From: Nocardioides agri
GTDB taxonomy: Bacteria > Actinomycetota > Actinomycetes > Propionibacteriales > Nocardioidaceae
Direction of reading: 5' to 3'
Assembly (NCBI RefSeq): GCF_013778305.1
Contig: NZ_JACEIC010000002.1
Coordinates: 871,708 to 935,707, forward strand
DNA: 64,000 bases
This document shows positions 58,845-64,000 of this stretch, piece by piece. A program made the position numbers and the translations under genes. The notes under the pieces were generated by a model. That model was not told the origin of the DNA, did no database searches, and was given only the letters and a program-made list of their open reading frames with translations. The first letter of the stretch is position 1. Every line of letters begins with the position of its first letter.

Positions 58845-61800
58845 TCAGCCGCTGACCAGCGCCTCCAGCGCCTGACGCCCCGGCAGGTCCTCGGGCTCGA
58901 CGACCTCGCCGGTGCGGACGTAGTAGAAGGCGACCCGCACCGACTCCACCGGCACGCCGTGCAGCTCGGCCCAGGCGAGGCGGTAGATGGCGAGCTGGAG
59001 CGGATCCGCCGTGGCCGACCGGTTGGTCTTCCAGTCGACGAGCAGGAACGTGCCGTCGCCCTCGAGGTAGACCGCGTCGATGCGCCCGCGCACGACCTGG
59101 CCGCCGAGCACCAGCGCGAACGGCGCCTCGACCTGGAAGGGCGTCCGGCTGCCGAACGGCCCGGACTCGAAGGTCGCGATCAGCTCCTTGAGGTCGGCGT
59201 CGTCGTCGATGCCGGCGTCGCCGCGGCCCGGGAGGTCGCCGTAGTCGAAGAGGTCCTGCTGCCCGAACCGCGCCTCGACCCAGGCGTGGAAGCGGACCCC
59301 GAAGCGGGCCGACGACGACGGCGGGCGCGGCATCGGCCGGGCCAGCTCCCGCGCGAACGCCGCGGCGTCGTCGCGCAGCCGCCCGAGCGCGGTCGCCGAC
59401 AGGCTGCTCGGCAGCGGCACGGCGATCTCGGTGCTCCGGTCGGCCCGCGCCTCCTCGACCAGGCGGTCGAGCTCGGCGTCCCAGTCGGCCACCTGGGCGG
59501 CCTCGATCATGTCCAGCCCGACGTCCGCGGCACCGGGGTCGGCCTCGCGCACCCGCCGGGCCGCCTCGATGCGCAGCGCCGCCTCGCGGCCGGTGCCGGT
59601 CGGCGGCCACGGCCGGGACGGGTCGACCGCGTCGTAGGGGTTGGGGTCGCCCTTGACCGGCTTCTCCTGCCATCCCTCGAGCGGCTCTCCCCACGCGGCG
59701 AGCTGGTCGCGCACGACGACCTGGTAGTCCGACGGGCCGAACGGCGTGGCCCGCGGGCTCCACAGGTAGGAGGTGACCGCCAGGCGGTGCGCGGCCCGGG
59801 TGAACGCGACGTACCCCAGCCGGAGCTCCTCCTCCGCGTCGTGGTCGCGGGTCGCGGCGCGGTAGGCGTCGAGGGCGGCCTTGTCGTGGCCCGCCAGCTG
59901 CGGCAGGTCGTGGGCGTCGCCGCGCAGCGGCGCCGGGAGGATCGCGGGCGAGGAGGTCCACAGCGTGCGCGAGCGGTTGGACGGGAAGCGGGTCTCGCAG
60001 ACGCCCACCAGGAACACCGCGTCCCACTCCAGGCCCTTGGACCGGTGCACGGTGAGCAGCTTGACCGAGTCGGCCTCGGTCGGCGTGGCGACGTCGAGGC
60101 CGTTGCCCTGGTCGTCCTCGGCAGTGAGGTAGGCGAGCAGCGCCGGGAGGGTCACGTCGCCGTCGACGGCCTGGAAGTCGGCGACCGCCTTGACGAACAG
60201 GTCGACGTTGTCGCGGCGGGCCGCAGCCGCCGGGCTGACGGCCGAGGCGAGCTCGACGTCGGTACCGCTGGTGTCGATGATGCGGCGCACGATGTCGAGC
60301 AGCGGCTCGCCGACGTAGGTGCGCAGGATCCGCAGCTCGCCGGACAGCAGCGCGAACCGCTCCAGCGCCTCGGGCGAGTAGGGGTGCTCCCCGGGGTCGG
60401 CGAGCGCGTCGTCGAGCGAGGGGATCTCGGCGGGGTCGATGCCGTCGGCGATCTCGAGGAGCTGGTCGGTGACCGACGCCGAGGCCGCCCCACGACCCTG
60501 CCGGCCGGCGATCTCGAACGCCCGGCGGCTGAGCAGCCGGAGGTCGCGCGGCCCGATCGCCCACCGCGGACCGGTGAGCAGGGTGAGCAGCGCGGCGTTG
60601 GCGGTGACGTCGTGCAGCAGGTGCAGGGTGGCCACGACCTCGGCGACCTCGGGCAGCCGGAGCAGCCCGGAGAGGCCGACGATCTCGACGGGGACGCCGG
60701 CTCCGGTGAGCGCGTCGAAGACGTCCTCGGCGTGGGCGTTGTCGCGGGTCAGGACGCCGATCTTGGCCCACGACCCGGTGTGCGCCTCCTTGACCGCGTC
60801 GACCAGCCACGCCAGCTCGTCGGCGTGGGTCGTGAAGACCCGGGTGCCGACCTCGCCCGGCTCCGCTCCCGGCTTGGGGACGAGCGGCTCGACCTGGGCG
60901 AACTTCTCGTAGAGCGGCGCTGCGAGCCGGTTGGCGACCTCGAGGATCCGCGCGTCGGAGCGGCGGTTGACCGTGAGCGGGTAGGTCGGCACCTCGCCGC
61001 CGTCGGCCGCGGGGAACGTCTCGGCGAAGCCGAGGATGTTGGAGACCGAGGCGCCGCGCCAGCCGTAGATCGCCTGGTTGGGGTCGCCGACGGCGGTCAC
61101 CGCGTGCCCGTGGGCGAACAGGCGGGAGAGCATCACGGCCTGGGCGACCGAGGTGTCCTGGTACTCGTCGAGCAGCACGACCTTGAACCGGCCCCGCTCA
61201 TGGGCGCCGACGTCGGGCTGCTCCGCGGCGAGCCGGGCGCCGAGCTCGATCTGGTCGGAGAAGTCCATCAGCCCGAGGTCGCGCTTGAGGCGGCGGTAGG
61301 AGTCGACGAGCCCGAGCAGCTCGGCGCGCCGGTCGATCGCGGAGATCGCCTTCTCGACGGCCTCGCGGTAGGTGACGCGGTTCTTGCCCGCGACCTCCTC
61401 GGCCAGCGCGCGCTCGAAGCCGGCGCGCGCCTCGGCGTCGAGCTCACGGACCCGGACGGGGCCGACGAGGTGCTCGCTCATCGCGCTGTCGAGGGCGAGG
61501 AGGTTCTGGATCACGGTGGCCGGGTGGTCGCTGAGGTGCCGGATGTCGCCGGTGAACCGGTCGACCGCCCGCGCGCCGAGCTGGTAGCGCGCCGCGTCGG
61601 TGATGACCCGGGTGTCGGGCTCGTGGCCGATGCGCAGGCCGTGGTCGGTGAGCAGGCTCGCGGCGTAGGCGTTGTAGGTCGCGACCGTCGGCTCCAGGAC
61701 GTCCTCCGCGCCGGCATCCAGCAGAGCGTCCTCCGGCTCCTCCAGCGCCCCCGCTGCCTGGAGCGCGCCCCGGATCCGGGCGCGCAGCTCGCTGGCCGCC

Positions 61801-62030
61801 TTGGTCGTGAACGTCAGGCCCAGCACCTCCTCGGGACGGACCTGACCGGTGACCACGAGGTAGACGACGCGCGCGGCCATCAGCGTGGTCTTGCCGGAGC
61901 CGGCGCCCGCGATCACGACCGCCGGCGCGAGCGGGGCGGAGATCGCCGCCCACTGCTGGGCGCTCGGGGCGTAGGCGGTGCCCATCACCGCCTGCAGCTC
62001 CTCGGGGGTGCGGATCTGTCGGGGCGTCAC
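58845..62030 (-). CDS. adnB: AdnB-like helicase-nuclease subunit
   Basis: UvrD/RecB-like protein of 1061 residues. The motor has Walker A GAGSGKTT, VLLDEYQDTSVAQ, NQAIYGWRGAS and LGYVAFTRAAHRL; the C-terminal RecB-type nuclease has RIDAVYLEGDGTFLLVDWKTN. AdnAB resects double-strand breaks in mycobacteria. The assignment to AdnB rests on operon order (second gene) and on my memory of the M. smegmatis pair. GTG start overlaps the upstream gene as GTGA. Confidence 0.85.
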   Translation of the reverse strand: MTPRQIRTPEELQAVMGTAYAPSAQQWAAISAPLAPAVVIAGAGSGKTTLMAARVVYLVVTGQVRPEEVLGLTFTTKAASELRARIRGALQAAGALEEPEDALLDAGAEDVLEPTVATYNAYAASLLTDHGLRIGHEPDTRVITDAARYQLGARAVDRFTGDIRHLSDHPATVIQNLLALDSAMSEHLVGPVRVRELDAEARAGFERALAEEVAGKNRVTYREAVEKAISAIDRRAELLGLVDSYRRLKRDLGLMDFSDQIELGARLAAEQPDVGAHERGRFKVVLLDEYQDTSVAQAVMLSRLFAHGHAVTAVGDPNQAIYGWRGASVSNILGFAETFPAADGGEVPTYPLTVNRRSDARILEVANRLAAPLYEKFAQVEPLVPKPGAEPGEVGTRVFTTHADELAWLVDAVKEAHTGSWAKIGVLTRDNAHAEDVFDALTGAGVPVEIVGLSGLLRLPEVAEVVATLHLLHDVTANAALLTLLTGPRWAIGPRDLRLLSRRAFEIAGRQGRGAASASVTDQLLEIADGIDPAEIPSLDDALADPGEHPYSPEALERFALLSGELRILRTYVGEPLLDIVRRIIDTSGTDVELASAVSPAAAARRDNVDLFVKAVADFQAVDGDVTLPALLAYLTAEDDQGNGLDVATPTEADSVKLLTVHRSKGLEWDAVFLVGVCETRFPSNRSRTLWTSSPAILPAPLRGDAHDLPQLAGHDKAALDAYRAATRDHDAEEELRLGYVAFTRAAHRLAVTSYLWSPRATPFGPSDYQVVVRDQLAAWGEPLEGWQEKPVKGDPNPYDAVDPSRPWPPTGTGREAALRIEAARRVREADPGAADVGLDMIEAAQVADWDAELDRLVEEARADRSTEIAVPLPSSLSATALGRLRDDAAAFARELARPMPRPPSSSARFGVRFHAWVEARFGQQDLFDYGDLPGRGDAGIDDDADLKELIATFESGPFGSRTPFQVEAPFALVLGGQVVRGRIDAVYLEGDGTFLLVDWKTNRSATADPLQLAIYRLAWAELHGVPVESVRVAFYYVRTGEVVEPEDLPGRQALEALVSG

Positions 62031-64000
62031 TGGCTCGTCACCGACCCTGCGCTCTTGATCGGGCAGATGGGCACGAAGCCGCAGTCGCGGCAGTGCTGGC
62101 CGGCCACCGCCGGGAAGGACTCGGCGCGCAGCAGCGACGCGGTGTGGCGCAGCTGGTCGCGCAGCGCGGTGCGCCCGGGTCCGTCGTCGGGCTGCACGTC
62201 CTGGACCTGGACCACGGCGGCGTCGCCGCCGTCGACCAGGCCGAGCTGGATCAGCTCGGCCCCGCCGGCCGGGGCGTCGGGCGCGACCTCGGCGACGGCA
62301 CCGTGGTCGACGGCGAGCTGGTAGAGGCCGAGCTGGAGGTGGCTCTCGACGGACTTGTTGCTGGGCTTGGTGCGGCCGGTCTTGAGGTCGACCACGACGA
62401 CGTTGCCCTCGGCGTCGAGCTCGAGACGGTCGGCGTAGCCGGTGAGCCTCACGTGCTCGCCGTCGTCGAGGGTCACCACGGTCTCGAACTGCGCCTCGGT
62501 GCCGACCAGTCGGCGCGGGTTGCCGAGGTGCCACTGCAGGAACCGGGCGAGGGCGGCCCGGACCCGCTCGTGCTCGCGGGCCTTCGACCACGGGGTGCGG
62601 AAGTCGAGCCGGTCCCACACCGCGTCGACGTGCTCCATGAGGACGTCGACCGCGGGCTCGACCTCGCCCGTGGCGACCCGCTGGGCGAGCGCGTGGAGGA
62701 GCTCGCCGAGGTTGGCGGACTGGTGGGCGCGGGCGATGCCGCCGGCCTCGCGCTCGAGGAACCACTGGGTCGGGCAGACCATCATCGACTCGAGGACGCT
62801 CGCCGAGACCGGCACCGGCTGGTCGGGGTCGCGCACCGGCTGGACCGACCGGGTGGCCGCGCGGGTGCCCCACCAGGTGGACGGGTCGGCGCTCGGCACC
62901 AGCGGCCGGGTGCCGATGCTCTCGCCCGCGAGCCGCGCCAGCCGGCGGGCGGCGGCCGCGCGCAGCGTCTCGCTGGTCGCCGGGTCGGCCACGGTGCGGC
63001 GCAGCTCGCTCACCAGGCCGGCCATCGACAGCGGCCGCCGGGGCCGGCCGACGACCCGCTCGACGCCGACGCCCAGCTCCTCGAGGAACCGCGAGGGCTG
63101 CTCGCCGTCGTCCTCCGCCGACGCGACGGCGGTGACGACCAGCCGCTGCCGGGCGCGCGTGCAGGCGACGTAGAAGAGCCGGCGCTCCTCCATCAGCAGC
63201 TCGCGCGCGGAGACCGGCGGGACCACGCCGTGCTCGCCGATCCGGTCGGCCTGCAGCAGCGTCGAGCGGCGGCGCAGGTCGGGCCAGCCGTCCTGCTGCA
63301 CGTGCGCGACGACGACCAGGCGCCACTCGAGGCCCTTGGAGCGGTGCGCGGTGAGCAGGCGTACGGCGGAGCCGCGGGCGCCCCGCTCGGCGAGCGTGTC
63401 GGCCGGGATCTGCTGCTGGACGAGGCTGGCGAGGAACGGGCGGACGCCGACGTGGTCGCGCTGCTCCTCCGAGCGCGCGGCGACGTCGAACAGCGCGCAG
63501 ATCGAGTCGAGGTCCCGGTGCGCTCGTCGGGCCGCGCCGCCGCCGTGCTCGACGGAGCGGCGCAGCCGCGCCGGCCACGCGGTGCGCGACCACAGCGTCC
63601 ACAGCAGCTGCTCGGCCGTGGCGCCCGCGTGCATCTCCGCGCGGGTGTCGAGCAGCAGCTGGGTGAGCGCCCGGGCCCGGCCGGCCTCGGGGCCGGCGAG
63701 CCCGTCGAGGAAGCCCGCCTCGACCACGGCCCGGCGCACCAGCTCCCGCGACGTTCGCGGTGGGCGGTCCTCGGTCTTGCTCTGCTCCTTGTCGCGGGCG
63801 CGCAGCAGCCTGGCCAGGCGGCGGACGTCGCCGGCGTCGAGGCCGCCGAGCGGACCGAGCAGCAGCGCCTCGACCCGTGCCGGGTCGAGGTGCTCGACGT
63901 GCTCGGGGTCGTCGTTGTCGAGGTTGACGACGGCGCGCAGCGCGTCGAGCAGCGGCAGCACCGCCGGGTCGCGCACCAGCGGCACCTCGTCGCTGGCGAC
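62027..64000 (-). CDS. adnA: AdnA-like helicase-nuclease subunit, N-terminus outside window
   Basis: The frame is open to the right edge; at least 657 residues are seen and the ATPase Walker A lies beyond the window. Visible are the motor motif HRSKGLEWRLVVVAH, YVACTRARQRL and a RecB-type nuclease with VVVDLKTG; the end has CRDC-x5-C, a likely Fe-S site. It should form a heterodimer with the AdnB-like protein. Upstream part missing, so no full-length comparison. Confidence 0.82.
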   Translation of the reverse strand, partial: VASDEVPLVRDPAVLPLLDALRAVVNLDNDDPEHVEHLDPARVEALLLGPLGGLDAGDVRRLARLLRARDKEQSKTEDRPPRTSRELVRRAVVEAGFLDGLAGPEAGRARALTQLLLDTRAEMHAGATAEQLLWTLWSRTAWPARLRRSVEHGGGAARRAHRDLDSICALFDVAARSEEQRDHVGVRPFLASLVQQQIPADTLAERGARGSAVRLLTAHRSKGLEWRLVVVAHVQQDGWPDLRRRSTLLQADRIGEHGVVPPVSARELLMEERRLFYVACTRARQRLVVTAVASAEDDGEQPSRFLEELGVGVERVVGRPRRPLSMAGLVSELRRTVADPATSETLRAAAARRLARLAGESIGTRPLVPSADPSTWWGTRAATRSVQPVRDPDQPVPVSASVLESMMVCPTQWFLEREAGGIARAHQSANLGELLHALAQRVATGEVEPAVDVLMEHVDAVWDRLDFRTPWSKAREHERVRAALARFLQWHLGNPRRLVGTEAQFETVVTLDDGEHVRLTGYADRLELDAEGNVVVVDLKTGRTKPSNKSVESHLQLGLYQLAVDHGAVAEVAPDAPAGGAELIQLGLVDGGDAAVVQVQDVQPDDGPGRTALRDQLRHTASLLRAESFPAVAGQHCRDCGFVPICPIKSAGSVTSQ

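Noticed and set aside
58959..62324. Plus-strand 1121-codon open frame
   Set aside because: Antisense to the AdnB-like gene, which carries all helicase and nuclease motifs.
1..64000. CRISPR array
   Set aside because: No regularly spaced repeat of 24-40 bp with unique spacers was seen, and no cas gene.

Overview
The window is high-GC actinobacterial chromosome, most likely Nocardioides or a close relative in the Propionibacteriales. This rests on gene families (a PPA1309-type protein, a DUF2342 metalloprotease, mycoredoxin, WhiB, AdnAB), on GTG/ATG starts in tightly overlapping operons, and on gene order: the right third (about 40.8-64 kb) keeps much of the order of Mycobacterium tuberculosis Rv3193c-Rv3202c as I remember it (UPF0182, PDZ protease, DUF2342 protease, whiB7, uvrD2, mycoredoxin, nudC, adnB/adnA). 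The species call is inference.

Left part (1-32 kb) is a catabolic region. From 15383 down to 8018 (minus strand) runs a ring-hydroxylating dioxygenase operon: alpha and beta subunits, a small protein, a cis-dihydrodiol dehydrogenase, a 3Fe-4S-type ferredoxin, a ferredoxin reductase, a class II aldolase-like protein, a TetR regulator and an acyl-CoA ligase. Below it (7765 to 1) is a Liv-type ABC importer followed by an FMN reductase, an alpha/beta hydrolase and a second acyl-CoA ligase. Together they look like uptake, CoA activation and ring oxidation of an aromatic or alicyclic carboxylate; no ring-cleavage enzyme lies in the window. From 25308 down to 15544 is an oligopeptide-type ABC importer with two tandem amidases and a YtcJ-like amidohydrolase, facing a TetR gene. 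At 26-28.7 kb an APH-like kinase and an acyl-CoA dehydrogenase form a pair like the two halves of ACAD10/11, divergent from an EthD-like gene. At 29-32 kb a TetR gene is divergent from a KstD-like flavoprotein and an SDR.

Middle part (32.2-40.7 kb) is accessory and partly decayed: gene fragments joined at a breakpoint near 33660, an unrecognised 1009-residue protein, a frameshifted small gene, and a tyrosine recombinase with an unusual C-terminal helix-turn-helix tail plus a small DNA-binding partner, next to an initiator tRNA-Met gene.

Right part (40.8-64 kb) is housekeeping: UPF0182 membrane protein, PDZ/Lon-like protease, MoaE, metalloproteases, NUDIX enzymes, a PHP protein, an enoyl-CoA hydratase, a WhiB7-like regulator with a leader ORF and attenuator, UvrD2, mycoredoxin, purine nucleoside phosphorylase and the AdnAB-like nuclease-helicase pair.

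The most interesting non-coding signals are the whiB7 leader, a 14-bp repeat forming three chained five-codon ORFs between two genes, a 10-bp-phased operator array before the dioxygenase operon, related palindromes at catabolic promoters, and DnaA-box-like repeats at 12-bp spacing. I found no CRISPR array, no prophage and no clearly new defence system. All calls come from reading motifs; no database search was run.
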